Numbered from the stretch's first letter, positions 1 through 9,572 are shown. The stretch: 64,000 bases of DNA from Pseudomonas triclosanedens (GCF_026686735.1 NZ_CP113432.1:2903001-2967000), one strand, 5' to 3'. Notes: a model not told the origin generated them from the sequence alone. Program-made: numbers and translations.

Positions 1-17
1 AATATAGGAGCTGTTAC

Positions 18-491
18 ATGGACGACATCTACATCCCAATCGTATTCCATCGCTACAACCGTTCCCTACGCGGCGTGCTGATCGACAACCAGCCCTGGCT
101 GGTCGCCCGCGAGCTGGGCTACCTGATCCGCGAGCGGGTCGAGCCATATGTCCTGCGTCTGGATGAAGACCTCTTTCGCGAGTCGCGCCTGGCAACGGGC
201 AGCGGCGAGGAGACTGTCCTGCTGGTGAACGACTTCGGAGTCTTCCACGTATTGCAACGCTATCGCGACCCGGAGCACCGGGAGTTGCGCAAGTGGATCA
301 CAAGCCATGTGCTGCCGCTGCTGCGGGACCAGGCGCCGGGTGCGGCCGCCGGCCCCAGGCGAATGCAGGCCAGGGGTGAGGGGCATCAGGTGGTGGTGCT
401 GGACTGGCAGGGGGAGTTGTGGGTGCCGATGAGTGAGGTGCCGCGGTTGATGAGCGACGAGCGGCGCGGCCGGTGGTGGCGGCGGAAGTAG
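18..491 (+). CDS. BRO-N domain protein (antirepressor-like)
   Basis: A 157-residue protein. The first ~100 residues look like a BRO-N (prophage antirepressor N-terminal) domain: an opening beta stretch with FHRYNRSLRGVLIDNQPW, then a helical part with ARELGY and a RKWI...VLPLL segment typical of the C-terminal end of that domain. The rest is short and basic, with another WQGELWVP strand and an Arg/Trp-rich tail. AGGAG lies seven bases before the ATG. It is clearly a paralogue of the protein at 9595-10092, which shares the same order of blocks (decorated R-x-L-R-x-x-L-I-D-x-Q-x-W, L-D-E-D, R-x-W-I). No phage structural genes are nearby, so I regard it as a domesticated or stand-alone regulator-like gene. 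Its DNA target and role are unknown. Confidence 0.7.
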   Translation: MDDIYIPIVFHRYNRSLRGVLIDNQPWLVARELGYLIRERVEPYVLRLDEDLFRESRLATGSGEETVLLVNDFGVFHVLQRYRDPEHRELRKWITSHVLPLLRDQAPGAAAGPRRMQARGEGHQVVVLDWQGELWVPMSEVPRLMSDERRGRWWRRK

Positions 492-547
492 GCCCGCGGG
501 GCAGCCATTACGCCACTCCGCGGGCCTTGCGCGCGAGCCGGCGCCGG

Positions 548-1852
548 TCAGTGTGCCGGCAGTATCCGCCCGCGGCACTCGCCGAAGCCGATCGACGGGT
601 AGCCGTCGCGGCGGCAGCGGGCGCGCAGGATGATTTCGTCGCCATCTTCGAGGAAGCGCCGTTCCTCGCCATTGCTCAGTACCACTGGCTGTTTGCCGCC
701 GTTGGTCAGCTCCAGCAGGCTGCCGAAGCTGTCCGGGGTTTCGCCGGAAAGGGTGCCGGAGCCGAACAGGTCGCCCGGTTGCAGGCGGCAGCCATTGACG
801 CTGTGGTGGGCGACCATCTGCGCAACGGTCCAGTACATGTTCAGGGTGTTGCTCAGGGCGATGCGCTCCGCGCCCTGGTGTTCGCGGCGCATGCGGGCGG
901 TGAGCAGCAACACTTCCAGTTCGATATCCAGCGCGCCGTGGGCCTGGTCGGCCTCGTCGAACAGATACGGCAGCGGCTGCGGGTCGCCTTCCGGGCGGGC
1001 CGGCTGAGCGGTGCGGAATGGTTCCAGTGCCTCGGCGGTGACGACCCACGGCGAGATGCTGGTGGCGAAACTCTTGGACAGGAACGGCCCGAGCGGCTGG
1101 TACTCCCAGGCTTGTACGTCGCGCGCGGACCAGTCGTTGAGCAGGCAGAAACCGGCGATATGGCCGGAGGCGGCGCTGATGGGAATGGCCTTGCCCTGTT
1201 CGTTGCCCTGGCCGATCCAGATGCCCAGTTCCAGCTCCAGGTCCATGCGTGCGCTGGGGCCGAACACCGGTACGTCGACCCCGGCGGGTAGCGTCTGGCC
1301 GTTGGGCCGGCGCACTTCGCTGCCGGAGGGGACGATGGTGGACGCACGGCCGTGGTAACCGATGGGCACGTACTTGTAGTTGGGCAGCAGCGGGTTGTCG
1401 GGGCGGAACAGCTTGCCGACGTTCTTCGCATGGTGGATGCCGACGTAGAAGTCGGTGTAGTCGCCGACCTTCGCCGGCAAGTGCAGCCGGCAGCCGGCTT
1501 GCGGCTTGAGCAGCGCGGCGCCCAGGCTCTCCATGCGCTTGTGCTCGGCGCACCCTTCGGTGAGTAGCGCAGTGAGGGCGTTGCGCAGGGTGCGGCGGGC
1601 GGTGGGGCCGGCGGCGAAGAAGGCGTTGAGGCTGTCGCCGCTGGCCAGCAGGGCGGCCTGGTGAGCGGCGCCGTGGAACAGCCCGGCGTCGCAGGCGGTC
1701 TTCAGGTCGAAAATGTAGTCGCCGATGGCGACGCCGCCCCGTGGCGAGTCGCCGGGCGGGCTGAACACGCCCAGCGGGAGATTCTGCAGGGGGAAGTCCG
1801 GATGGCCGTTGGCCGACTCGATCCAGCTTTGCGCAAGGTGGGAGGCGCTCAT
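548..1852 (-). CDS. fahA: Fumarylacetoacetase
   Basis: A 434-residue fumarylacetoacetate hydrolase, the last step of tyrosine/phenylalanine/homogentisate breakdown, giving fumarate and acetoacetate. The length fits the family. Visible family blocks are GDYTDFYVGIHHA with the catalytic His (about residue 133), the metal-binding acidic stretch MDLELELG, NDWSARDVQAWEYQPLGPF, and the C-terminal SGTLSGETPDSFGSLLEL and IGFGECRG. It begins five bases after the hmgA stop codon, so the two are almost certainly co-transcribed. The maleylacetoacetate isomerase gene (maiA), often third in this operon in Pseudomonas, is not downstream. Instead a gene on the other strand occupies 18-491. The acetoacetate produced could feed the acetoacetate genes at 5-9.5 kb. 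Confidence 0.97.
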   Translation of the reverse strand: MSASHLAQSWIESANGHPDFPLQNLPLGVFSPPGDSPRGGVAIGDYIFDLKTACDAGLFHGAAHQAALLASGDSLNAFFAAGPTARRTLRNALTALLTEGCAEHKRMESLGAALLKPQAGCRLHLPAKVGDYTDFYVGIHHAKNVGKLFRPDNPLLPNYKYVPIGYHGRASTIVPSGSEVRRPNGQTLPAGVDVPVFGPSARMDLELELGIWIGQGNEQGKAIPISAASGHIAGFCLLNDWSARDVQAWEYQPLGPFLSKSFATSISPWVVTAEALEPFRTAQPARPEGDPQPLPYLFDEADQAHGALDIELEVLLLTARMRREHQGAERIALSNTLNMYWTVAQMVAHHSVNGCRLQPGDLFGSGTLSGETPDSFGSLLELTNGGKQPVVLSNGEERRFLEDGDEIILRARCRRDGYPSIGFGECRGRILPAH

Positions 1853-1856
1853 TGGT

Positions 1857-3152
1857 TTACTCCACGGAAGGGGCGAAGGTCTTCTGCATCCCGCTCCAGC
1901 AGGCGTCGTAGTCGCGCTGCAGTTGCGGGCAGCCGAGGGCGAAGCGGCTGGGGCGCAGCACGCGGCCGGTCTCGAACATGAAGGCCATTGTGTGATCGAT
2001 CTTGTGCGGTTTCAGCTCGGCGGCGATGGCCTGCCGGGTGGTGGCGTTGTCCGGGCCGTGGGCGCTCATGCAGTTGTGCAGCGAGGCGCCGCCGGGGACG
2101 AAGCCGTCGGCCTTGGCGTCGTAAACGCCCTGGATCAGGCCCATGAATTCGTTCATCAGATTGCGGTGGAACCACGGCGGGCGGAAGGTGTTCTCGGCCA
2201 CCATCCAGCGCGGCGGGAAGATCACGAAGTCCATGTTGGCCATGCCGTGTGTGTCGCTGGGCGACGTGAGCACGGTGAAGATGGACGGGTCGGGGTGGTC
2301 GTAGCTTACCGTGCCGATGGTGTTGAAACGGCGCAGGTCGTACTTGTAAGGCACGTTGTTGCCGTGCCAGGCGACGACGTCCAGCGGCGAGTGGCCGAGG
2401 TGGGTGGCCCAGAGTTCGCCGAGGAACTTCTGCACCAGTTGTACCGGGCCTTCGACATCTTCGTAGCGGGCCACCGGGGCGAGGAAGTCGCGCGGGTTGG
2501 CCAGGCCGTTGCTGCCGATGGGGCCGAGGTCGGGCAGGCGCAGGGCGGCGCCGTGGTTCTCGGCGATGTAGCCGGCGGCGGATTCGTCCAGCAACTCGAC
2601 GCGCAGGCGCATGCCGCGCGGAATCACGGCGATCTCCAGCGGCTCGATCAGCAATTCGCCCAGTTCGGTGACCAGGCGCAGGCGGCCGGCCTGGGGCACG
2701 ATCAGCAACTCGCCGTCGGCGTCGAAGAACACCCGGCGCATGGAAATGTTGGCGCGGTAGGCATACAGGCTGACGCCACTGGCGGCGTCGGCCTCGGCGT
2801 TGGCGGCCACACATAGCAGGCCGTCGACGAAGTCGGTAGGCTCCTCGGGCATTTCGAAGCTGTTCCAGCGCAGCCGGTTGGGTGTGACCGGGCCGAGGGC
2901 GCCGCCGGTGATCTGGCGTTCCAGGCGTTCGTAGCGCGGGTGCGCGGCGGACGGGCGGATGCGGTACATCCAGGTGCGCCGGGACTCGCTGCGCGGCACG
3001 GTGAACGCGGTGCCGGAGAGCAGCTCGGCGTACAGGCCGTAGGGCACCTGCTGGGGCGAGTTCTGCCCGCAAGGCAGGGCTCCGGGCAGGGCCTCGCTGG
3101 CGAATTCGTTGCCGAACCCGGACAGGTAGGCAGGAGCGCTGGTGGAGGTCAT
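1857..3152 (-). CDS. hmgA: Homogentisate 1,2-dioxygenase
   Basis: A 431-residue ring-cleaving non-haem iron dioxygenase that converts homogentisate to maleylacetoacetate. Family markers are [19 protein letters not shown] at the N-terminus and, near the C-terminus, the iron ligands: [11 protein letters not shown] (His and Glu) and MSAHGPD (His). Length matches the family. It is the first gene of an hmgA-fahA operon on the minus strand and is divergent from hmgR. The ~90-base intergenic region carries a 17-bp palindrome (3172-3188) suited to a repressor. Loss of this enzyme causes the brown pyomelanin phenotype known in Pseudomonas. I see no truncation or missing ligand. Confidence 0.97.
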   Translation of the reverse strand: MTSTSAPAYLSGFGNEFASEALPGALPCGQNSPQQVPYGLYAELLSGTAFTVPRSESRRTWMYRIRPSAAHPRYERLERQITGGALGPVTPNRLRWNSFEMPEEPTDFVDGLLCVAANAEADAASGVSLYAYRANISMRRVFFDADGELLIVPQAGRLRLVTELGELLIEPLEIAVIPRGMRLRVELLDESAAGYIAENHGAALRLPDLGPIGSNGLANPRDFLAPVARYEDVEGPVQLVQKFLGELWATHLGHSPLDVVAWHGNNVPYKYDLRRFNTIGTVSYDHPDPSIFTVLTSPSDTHGMANMDFVIFPPRWMVAENTFRPPWFHRNLMNEFMGLIQGVYDAKADGFVPGGASLHNCMSAHGPDNATTRQAIAAELKPHKIDHTMAFMFETGRVLRPSRFALGCPQLQRDYDACWSGMQKTFAPSVE

Positions 3153-3171
3153 GGTGGTTTCACTCTTTTTG

Positions 3172-3188
3172 TCGTAATTGGATTACGA
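3172..3188. promoter_or_regulatory. Palindromic operator, probable HmgR site
   Basis: Perfect inverted repeat TCGTAAT-TGG-ATTACGA centred in the hmgR/hmgA intergenic region, 20 bases upstream of the hmgA start. A partial copy of the half-site (CGTAAT) follows at about 3194. Its location and symmetry fit the operator of the IclR-type repressor HmgR, which in P. putida is reported to bind a 17-bp palindrome. Binding here is inferred. Confidence 0.65.
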
Positions 3189-3251
3189 TTAACGTAATTT
3201 CGTGTCGTCGGGCCGTCAAGCCCGTCTGGGAGTTCCTTTAAGTTGAAGACC

Positions 3252-3995
3252 ATGAACGATGCGGAAGACTCCGCTGCGACGAAGGGCAAGAAGGTCCAGT
3301 CGGCGGAAGTCGGCACGGAAATTCTCAAGGCTCTGGCGGACCTGGCGCCGAGCACGTCGCTCAAGCGTCTGGGCGAGTACCTGGGCATGCCCGCAGCCAA
3401 GGTGCATCGCTATCTGCAGGCGCTGATAGCCAGCGGATTCGCCGAGCAGGACCCGCTGACCAACCACTATGGCCTGGGTCGGGAGGCTCTCTATGTGGGC
3501 CTGGCGGCGATCCGCCGGCTGGATGTGGTGAAGGTGGCCAGCCCCGCGCTGGCGGACCTGCGCGACCGGCTGGGGCAAACCTGCTTCCTGGCCATCTGGG
3601 GCAGCCACGGGCCGACCGTGGTGCAGGTGGAGCCGGCGCAGGGGATGGTGACGCTGGTGACGCAGGTGGGTTCGGTGCTGCCGCTGCATGGCTCATCCAC
3701 CGGCCTGGTGTTCGCCGCGTTCAAGGATGGGCTGGAGGAGGGCGCGCAGTCAGATGTACTGGAAAATATCCGCGCCGAGGGGCTGCATGCCATTCACGGC
3801 TTGCTGATGCCGGGCGTGAATGCGCTGTCGGTACCGCTGTTCAGAACCGGACGGGAGCTGGCCGGGGTGATTACCGTGGTGGGCTCGCAGGCGAGCTTTG
3901 CCGCTGAGCCGCAGGGCGAGGCTGCGCGAGCCTTGCTGGAAACCGCGCGGGAAATCAGCCTGCGGATGGGCGGCGAGGCTGACGCCGCGCCCTGA
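3252..3995 (+). CDS. hmgR: IclR-family regulator of homogentisate catabolism
   Basis: About 247 residues from this ATG (MNDAEDS...). A TTG at 3243 would add three residues and lies at a workable distance from GGGAG, so the start is uncertain. The N-terminal ~80 residues form the IclR winged helix (ILKALADLAPSTSLKRLGEYLGMPAAKVHRYLQAL). The rest is the IclR effector-binding GAF-like domain, with LGQTCFLAIWGSHGPTVVQ, LPLHGSSTGLVFAAF and PGVNALSVPLFR. It is divergent from hmgA-fahA and is therefore taken to be the homogentisate-responsive repressor HmgR, acting through the palindrome in the intergenic region. Confidence 0.9.
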   Translation: MNDAEDSAATKGKKVQSAEVGTEILKALADLAPSTSLKRLGEYLGMPAAKVHRYLQALIASGFAEQDPLTNHYGLGREALYVGLAAIRRLDVVKVASPALADLRDRLGQTCFLAIWGSHGPTVVQVEPAQGMVTLVTQVGSVLPLHGSSTGLVFAAFKDGLEEGAQSDVLENIRAEGLHAIHGLLMPGVNALSVPLFRTGRELAGVITVVGSQASFAAEPQGEAARALLETAREISLRMGGEADAAP

Positions 3996-4031
3996 GGCTG
4001 CCGGAGATCCGCCGATGGAGCGCGAATCCGC

Positions 4032-4934
4032 TCAATCCCGCTCCATTCCCGCCCAGTCCGTGCCTTGCACCAGCACGTCCCTGAGCGCCTGTGCAGCGCT
4101 GGACAGCTTGTGCTCCGCCAGGCAGAACAGCCCCACGCGGCGCTCGATGCGTGGTTCGTCGAGCGCCACGCAGCGCGCGCCCAGCTCTTCCATCTGCTGC
4201 CGGCACAGGCGCGGTACGGCGCTGACGCCCAGGCCCTCGGCGACCATCCGGCCCACGGTCACCAGTTGGTGGCTCTCGAACGCCACCGGCAACCGCCCAT
4301 GCCGCGACGACACCCGTTCCTCCAGCAGCAAACGCACGGCGGAGGGGCGTTGCAGGGTGATGAAACTGTAGTGCAGAAGCTGCTCCCAACTCACCGATGC
4401 CGCGCCCGCCAATGGCGAGCCCGCCGGCAGTACGGCGAGAAAACGGTCGGTGTAGAACGGGGTGAAGGTCAGCCCGTCGAGGCTGTCCGGCTCCAGGGCG
4501 ATGCCCAGTTCCACCCGGCGGTTGCGCACCATCTCCAGCACCTGCTCGTTGATCACGTCGTGCACCGCCACGTTCACCTTCGGGTGGCGGTCGCGGAAGC
4601 TGCGCAGCACCGCGGGCAGCAGGTTGCCGGCGAAGGAGGGCATGGCGGCGATGGAGACCTTGCCCATCTGCAGGGTGAAGTGCTGGTGCATCAGCTCTTC
4701 GACGTTGTCCCAGTCGGCTAGCAGGCGAAGGGCGAGGGGCAGCAGCGTTTCGCCTTCCGGCGTCAGGGCCACGCTGCGGGTGGTGCGCACCAGCAACTGA
4801 CCGCCGAGGGAATCTTCCAGGCTCTTGATCGCCAGGCTCAGTGCCGGTTGCGACAGGTGCAGGCGCTCGCAGGCCTGGGCGAAGCTCAGGGTCTGGGCGA
4901 CGGTGAGGAAGGCGCGTAGCTGTTTGACGGTCAT
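4032..4934 (-). CDS. dhcR: LysR-family regulator of the CoA-transferase operon
   Basis: A 300-residue LysR-type regulator. The winged helix-turn-helix occupies residues ~1-60 (LRAFLTVAQTLSFAQACERL, SQPALSLAIKSLE), followed by a periplasmic-binding-like effector domain. It is divergent from the CoA-transferase pair at 5074, the arrangement known for PA1998 (dhcR) and dhcAB of P. aeruginosa carnitine breakdown. The symbol rests on that synteny plus family, not on a direct comparison. It ends convergently with hmgR, 36 bases apart. It probably controls the divergent operon and itself from the AT-rich 4935-5073 region. Confidence 0.82.
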   Translation of the reverse strand: MTVKQLRAFLTVAQTLSFAQACERLHLSQPALSLAIKSLEDSLGGQLLVRTTRSVALTPEGETLLPLALRLLADWDNVEELMHQHFTLQMGKVSIAAMPSFAGNLLPAVLRSFRDRHPKVNVAVHDVINEQVLEMVRNRRVELGIALEPDSLDGLTFTPFYTDRFLAVLPAGSPLAGAASVSWEQLLHYSFITLQRPSAVRLLLEERVSSRHGRLPVAFESHQLVTVGRMVAEGLGVSAVPRLCRQQMEELGARCVALDEPRIERRVGLFCLAEHKLSSAAQALRDVLVQGTDWAGMERD

Positions 4935-4948
4935 TCGGGTGGGTTCTT

Positions 4949-4975
4949 ATTGATAAGGAAAACGGATTAATCAAT
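4949..4975. promoter_or_regulatory. Candidate LysR-type operator
   Basis: Inverted repeat ATTGAT ... ATCAAT with a 15-base interior, in the AT-rich gap between the divergent LysR gene and the CoA-transferase operon. Such interrupted dyads are typical LysR recognition sites. No experimental link can be shown. Confidence 0.4.
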
Positions 4976-5073
4976 TGGAAAAACAAACTTAACAAATCAT
5001 TCCCGAGCGGTGAAGCTGCGGACGCTCTCTGACCAAAGAGTCGGATAATCCAAGAACAAGAGGCAGCAGCAAC

Positions 5074-5769
5074 ATGGCAGGACTCGACAAGCGTGTAGGC
5101 AGTTACGAGGAAGCCCTGGCCGGGCTGACCGACGATATGACGGTGCTGGCCGGTGGCTTTGGCATCTGCGGCATTCCTGAAAACCTCATCGCACAGATCC
5201 GCCGCATGGGCGTGAGGGGTCTAACCGTGGTCTCCAACAACTGCGGTATCGACGGATTCGGCCTCGGCGTGCTGCTGGAGGACCGGCAGATCCGCAAGAT
5301 GATCGCCTCGTATGTCGGCGAGAACGCGCTGTTCGAGCAGCAACTGCTGTCTGGCGAACTGGAGGTCGAACTGACCCCGCAAGGCACCCTGGCGGAAAAA
5401 CTCCGCGCAGGTGGCGCCGGAATCCCGGCCTTCTTCACCGCCACCGGCTACGGCACACCGGTTGCCGATGGCAAGGAAGTGCGTGAATTCGAAGGCCGCC
5501 ACTACGTGATGGAGCGCGCCATCACCGGCGATTTTGCCATCGTCAAGGGCTGGAAGGCCGACCACTACGGCAACGTCATCTATCGCCACACCGCGCAGAA
5601 CTTCAATCCGGTAGTCGCCACCGCAGGCCGCATCACCGTGGTCGAGGTGGAGGAGATCGTCGAACCGGGCGAGCTGGATCCCGCCCAGATCCATACCCCC
5701 GGCATCTACGTCGACCGCATCATCCAGGGCTCCTTCGAGAAGCGCATCGAGAAGCGCACGACTCGCTAA
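5074..5769 (+). CDS. dhcA: 3-oxoacid/dehydrocarnitine CoA-transferase, subunit A
   Basis: A 231-residue alpha subunit of a family I CoA-transferase. The nucleotide-binding glycine stretch is visible early ([16 protein letters not shown]), followed by the conserved [12 protein letters not shown] block, the oxyanion-loop region [16 protein letters not shown] and the [11 protein letters not shown] segment. With subunit B it moves CoA from an acyl-CoA (commonly succinyl-CoA) to a 3-oxoacid such as acetoacetate or 3-dehydrocarnitine. The arrangement LysR / subunit A / subunit B / thiolase / fatty-acid transporter matches P. aeruginosa PA1998-PA2002, where the pair is called dhcAB. A plain acetoacetate transferase (scoA or atoD) is the alternative name. 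GAGG-type ribosome binding sequence precedes the ATG. Confidence 0.87.
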   Translation: MAGLDKRVGSYEEALAGLTDDMTVLAGGFGICGIPENLIAQIRRMGVRGLTVVSNNCGIDGFGLGVLLEDRQIRKMIASYVGENALFEQQLLSGELEVELTPQGTLAEKLRAGGAGIPAFFTATGYGTPVADGKEVREFEGRHYVMERAITGDFAIVKGWKADHYGNVIYRHTAQNFNPVVATAGRITVVEVEEIVEPGELDPAQIHTPGIYVDRIIQGSFEKRIEKRTTR

Positions 5770-5843
5770 GGATCGGTTGTGCGTCGGCCAATCGACAGCC
5801 CGCTCGATCTTCAACCGTATTGAACAAGAGAAGAGATTCAGCC

Positions 5844-6500
5844 ATGGCACTTACTCGCGAACAGATGGCTCAGCGCGTGGCGCGCGAGCTGCAGGATGGT
5901 TACTACGTGAACCTGGGCATCGGCATTCCGACCCTGGTGGCCAACTACGTGCCCGAGGGCATGGAAGTGATGCTGCAGTCCGAGAACGGCCTGCTGGGCA
6001 TGGGCGCGTTCCCCGCCGACGATGAGGTGGACGCCGACATGATCAACGCCGGCAAGCAGACCGTCACCGCGGTCAAGGGCGCGTCGATCTTCTCCTCCGC
6101 CGAATCCTTCGCGATGATTCGCGGCGGTCACGTCGACCTCACCGTGCTCGGCGCTTTCGAAGTGGACGTTCAGGGCAACATCGCCTCCTGGATGATCCCC
6201 GGCAAGCTGGTCAAGGGCATGGGCGGCGCGATGGACCTGGTGGCAGGCGCGGACAACATCATCGTGACCATGACCCATGCTTCCAAGGACGGCGAATCCA
6301 AGCTGCTGGAGCGTTGCTCGCTGCCGCTGACCGGGGCTGGCTGCATCCGCAAGGTGCTGACCGACCTGGCCTACCTGGAGATCGAAGACGGCGCCTTCAT
6401 CCTGCGCGAGACCGCGCCGGGCGTGAGCATCGCCGAAATCGCCGAGAAGACCGCCGGCCGCCTGATCGTGCCGGACGATGTGGTCGAGATGACTTTCTGA
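5844..6500 (+). CDS. dhcB: 3-oxoacid/dehydrocarnitine CoA-transferase, subunit B
   Basis: A 218-residue beta subunit. The start MALTREQ was chosen because AGAAGAGA sits just upstream. An in-frame TTG at 5820 is less likely. The active-site glutamate lies in QSENGLLGMG (about residue 50), which forms the CoA thioester intermediate in family I transferases. The downstream blocks VDLTVLGAFEVD, GKLVKGMGGAMDLVAGA and the C-terminal PDDVVEMTF are standard. It is separated from subunit A by about 75 bases and belongs to the same operon. The two subunits are needed together. Confidence 0.88.
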   Translation: MALTREQMAQRVARELQDGYYVNLGIGIPTLVANYVPEGMEVMLQSENGLLGMGAFPADDEVDADMINAGKQTVTAVKGASIFSSAESFAMIRGGHVDLTVLGAFEVDVQGNIASWMIPGKLVKGMGGAMDLVAGADNIIVTMTHASKDGESKLLERCSLPLTGAGCIRKVLTDLAYLEIEDGAFILRETAPGVSIAEIAEKTAGRLIVPDDVVEMTF

Positions 6501-6680
6501 AACATCATTGAACATCCCGTTCCCGGCGCGCTCGCATGTAATGAGCGTACGCCGCCGCACAGCCCGGCGGTCTGCCCTTTCCTTACCGGGGTGGGCAGGG
6601 GGAGGGGCAAGCAGCGTAGGATGGGCGGCAGAAGTAACCCCATCTGCGCAAGCGTGATACCCGATTCAGGAGAGCGAAAC

Positions 6681-7862
6681 ATGCAAGACGTCGTCATCGT
6701 CGCCGCCACCCGCACCGCCATCGGTGCCTTCCAGGGCAGCCTGGCGAACATTCCGGCCCATGACCTGGGGGCGCTGATCATCCGCTCGCTGCTCGAACGC
6801 AGCGGCGTCAAGCCCGAGCAGGTCGACGAAGTGATCCTCGGCCAGGTGCTCACCGCCGGCGCGGGGCAGAACCCGGCGCGCCAGGCCGCCATCAGCGCAG
6901 GGCTGCCGAACAGCGTACCGGCCATGACCATCAACAAGGTCTGCGGCTCCGGCCTCAAGGCACTGTTCCTCGGTGCCCAGGCGATCCGCTGCGGCGACGC
7001 CGAGGTGGTCATCGCTGGCGGCCAGGAGAACATGAGCCTGTCGCCCTACGTACTGCCCAAGGCCCGCACCGGCCTGCGCATGGGCCACGCTCAGTTGCAG
7101 GACAGCATGATCATCGATGGCCTGTGGGATGCCTTCAACGACTACCACATGGGCATCACCGCCGAGAACCTGGCGGACAAGTTCGGCATCAGCCGCGAGG
7201 CCCAGGACGCCTTTGCCGCGCAGTCCCAGCAGAAGGCCAGCGCGGCCATCGAGGCGGGGCGCTTCAAGGATGAAATCACCCCCGTGCTGATTCCGCAGCG
7301 CAAGGGCGACCCGCTGTCCTTCGACACCGACGAGCAGCCGCGCGCCGGCACCACCGCCGAGTCGCTGGCCAAACTCAAGCCGGCGTTCAAGAAGGACGGC
7401 AGCGTCACCGCCGGCAACGCCTCTACCCTGAACGACGGCGCCGCCGCCGTGCTGCTGATGAGCGCCGCCAAGGCCAAGGCGCTCGGCCTGCCGGTCCTGG
7501 CGCGCATCCAGGCCTACGCCAGCAGCGGCGTCGACCCGGCGATCATGGGCATCGGCCCGGTATCGGCTACCCGCCGTTGTCTGGAGAAGGCAGGCTGGTC
7601 GCTGGACCAACTCGACCTGATCGAGGCCAATGAAGCCTTCGCCGCCCAGGCTCTGTCGGTTGGCAAGGAATTGGGCTGGAACGCCGAGAAGGTCAACGTC
7701 AACGGCGGCGCCATCGCCCTTGGCCACCCCATCGGCGCGTCGGGCTGCCGGGTGCTGGTATCGCTGCTCCACGAAATGCTGCGCCGCGACGCCAGGAAAG
7801 GTCTGGCGACCCTCTGCATCGGCGGCGGGCAGGGCGTTGCCCTGGCACTGGCGCGCGACTGA
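6681..7862 (+). CDS. atoB: Acetyl-CoA acetyltransferase (thiolase)
   Basis: A 393-residue type II thiolase that splits acetoacetyl-CoA into two acetyl-CoA or runs in reverse. All signature blocks are present: the nucleophile Cys in [11 protein letters not shown] (about residue 88), NEAFAAQ, the His in [14 protein letters not shown], and the second Cys in LCIGGGQG. The ATG is preceded by AGGAGAG. An in-frame upstream extension from ~6591 has no family similarity and is rejected. It lies in the acetoacetate operon after the CoA-transferase genes, so that acetoacetate becomes acetoacetyl-CoA and then acetyl-CoA. A ~180-base gap with small GC hairpins separates it from dhcB. Confidence 0.95.
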   Translation: MQDVVIVAATRTAIGAFQGSLANIPAHDLGALIIRSLLERSGVKPEQVDEVILGQVLTAGAGQNPARQAAISAGLPNSVPAMTINKVCGSGLKALFLGAQAIRCGDAEVVIAGGQENMSLSPYVLPKARTGLRMGHAQLQDSMIIDGLWDAFNDYHMGITAENLADKFGISREAQDAFAAQSQQKASAAIEAGRFKDEITPVLIPQRKGDPLSFDTDEQPRAGTTAESLAKLKPAFKKDGSVTAGNASTLNDGAAAVLLMSAAKAKALGLPVLARIQAYASSGVDPAIMGIGPVSATRRCLEKAGWSLDQLDLIEANEAFAAQALSVGKELGWNAEKVNVNGGAIALGHPIGASGCRVLVSLLHEMLRRDARKGLATLCIGGGQGVALALARD

Positions 7863-7991
7863 GGAATCATTGGCGAGATCCGGCCGGCTTCCCCCAGCCA
7901 GGCCGGGCAGCGTGATGGGAGCCGACAGGCGGCATCAGCGCTGAACCCGCCCGGCGACGTTCTTCCCGGAAGCGCCTGGGCACTTGCGTCA

Positions 7992-8018
7992 CCGCCCGGC
8001 CCACAGTAGGCCGGGCGG
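7992..8018. terminator. GC-rich hairpin between thiolase and transporter genes
   Basis: Perfect 10-bp stem CCGCCCGGCC / GGCCGGGCGG around a 7-base loop, followed by CTTCTC rather than a T-run. It may be a weak terminator, an attenuator or an RNA-stabilising element between the two genes. Confidence 0.45.
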
Positions 8019-8072
8019 CTTCTCATTGCACAATGAGCGATTACAAGAACAACGAGGTAGAGGTAGACCACT

Positions 8073-9512
8073 ATGAATTCCCACGTGCAATCCAACCGCA
8101 CGGCCTTGCAGGACAGTCGCTCCGCGCGCTTCGCGATGGCCTGCTCCAACTGGGCCGAGCGCTGGTTCCCTGACTCCTGGGTATTCGCTGCCCTCGCTGT
8201 CTTCATCGTCACCGTCGCTGCCCTGGCAATGGGTGCGCCGGCTACCTCTGCTGCCAAAGCCTTTGGCGACGGCTTCTGGAGCCTGATTCCCTTCACCATG
8301 CAGATGGCCTTTGTGGTCATCGGCGGCTATGTGGTGGCCAGTTCCGGCCCCGCCTCGCGCCTCATCGACCTGTTCGCCCGCGTGCCGAAGAACGGCCGCC
8401 AGGCGGTGGCCTGGGTCGCGTTGATCTCCATGCTCGCGTCGCTGCTCAACTGGGGCCTGTCGCTGGTCTTCGGCGGCCTGCTGGTGCGTGCGCTGGCGCG
8501 CCGCGAAGAGCTGAACATGGACTACCGCGCGGCCGGCGCCGCCGCCTACCTCGGCCTGGGCGCCGTGTGGGCGCTGGGCCTGTCGTCGTCCGCCGCGCAG
8601 TTGCAGGCCAACCCGGCCAGCCTGCCGCCGTCGATCCTGGCGATCACCGGGGTGATCCCGTTCACCGAGACCATCTTCCTCTGGCAATCCGGAGTGATGC
8701 TGCTGGCCCTGGTGCTGGTGTCGCTGGCCATCGCCTACATGACTGCACCGGGCTCCGGCAGCGCCCGTGACGCCAAGGCATGCGGCGTCGACGTCAGCTT
8801 CACTGCGCCGAGCGCGCCGAAGGCGACCCGCCCGGGCGAGTGGCTGGAGCACAGCCCGCTGCTGATCCTGCTGCTGGTGGCGCTGGCTGCCGGCTGGCTG
8901 GTCAACGAATTCAGCACCAAGCCAGCGATCACCGCCATCTCCGGGCTCAACACCTACAACCTGCTGTTCATCATGGCCGGCGCGCTGTTGCACTGGCGCC
9001 CGCGCAGCTTCCTCGACGCCGTGGCCCGCGCCGTGCCGACCACCACCGGGGTGCTGATCCAGTTCCCGCTGTACGGCTCCATCGCGGCGATCCTCACCAC
9101 CGTGAATGGTTCCGACGGTTCGACCCTGGCGCACCACATCTCCACCTTCTTCGTGCAGATCGCTTCCCACGACACCTATGCGCTGCTGATGGGTGTGTAC
9201 TCCGCCGTGCTGGGCTTCTTCATTCCCTCCGGCGGCGGCAAGTGGATCATCGAGGCGCCCTATGTGATGCAGGTGGCCAACGACCTGCAATACCACCTGG
9301 GCTGGGCGGTGCAGATCTACAACGCCGCCGAGGCGCTGCCGAACCTGATCAACCCGTTCTACATGCTGCCGCTGCTGGGCGTGCTGGGCCTGAAGGCGCG
9401 AGATTTGATCGGGTTCTCATTCGTGCAATTGCTGGTGCATATCCCGCTGGTGCTATTGCTCCTGTGGGCACTGGGCACCACGCTGCAGTACCTGCCGCCG
9501 GTCCAGCCGTAG
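8073..9512 (+). CDS. atoE: Short-chain fatty acid transporter, AtoE family
   Basis: A 479-residue inner-membrane protein with many hydrophobic helices. It starts with a cytoplasmic segment carrying RFAMACSNWAERWFPDSW, the usual opening of the AtoE/DUF401-like short-chain fatty acid transporters, and has the family blocks NWGLSLVFGG, FFIPSGGGKW and NAAEALPNLINPF. GAGGTAG precedes the ATG. It is the last gene of the CoA-transferase/thiolase operon and is likely to bring in acetoacetate or butyrate-like acids. A strong terminator follows within 30 bases. Confidence 0.88.
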   Translation: MNSHVQSNRTALQDSRSARFAMACSNWAERWFPDSWVFAALAVFIVTVAALAMGAPATSAAKAFGDGFWSLIPFTMQMAFVVIGGYVVASSGPASRLIDLFARVPKNGRQAVAWVALISMLASLLNWGLSLVFGGLLVRALARREELNMDYRAAGAAAYLGLGAVWALGLSSSAAQLQANPASLPPSILAITGVIPFTETIFLWQSGVMLLALVLVSLAIAYMTAPGSGSARDAKACGVDVSFTAPSAPKATRPGEWLEHSPLLILLLVALAAGWLVNEFSTKPAITAISGLNTYNLLFIMAGALLHWRPRSFLDAVARAVPTTTGVLIQFPLYGSIAAILTTVNGSDGSTLAHHISTFFVQIASHDTYALLMGVYSAVLGFFIPSGGGKWIIEAPYVMQVANDLQYHLGWAVQIYNAAEALPNLINPFYMLPLLGVLGLKARDLIGFSFVQLLVHIPLVLLLLWALGTTLQYLPPVQP

Positions 9513-9538
9513 CCACGCACTCGGCCCCTCAGGCAGCA

Positions 9539-9572
9539 AGCCCGGATGTCGAAAGACATCCGGGCTTTTTTT
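9539..9572 (+). terminator. Rho-independent terminator after atoE
   Basis: Stem AGCCCGGATGTC / GACATCCGGGCT with a GAAA tetraloop followed by seven T residues: a textbook intrinsic terminator closing the plus-strand operon. It may also work bidirectionally for the minus-strand gene ending at 9595. Confidence 0.93.
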
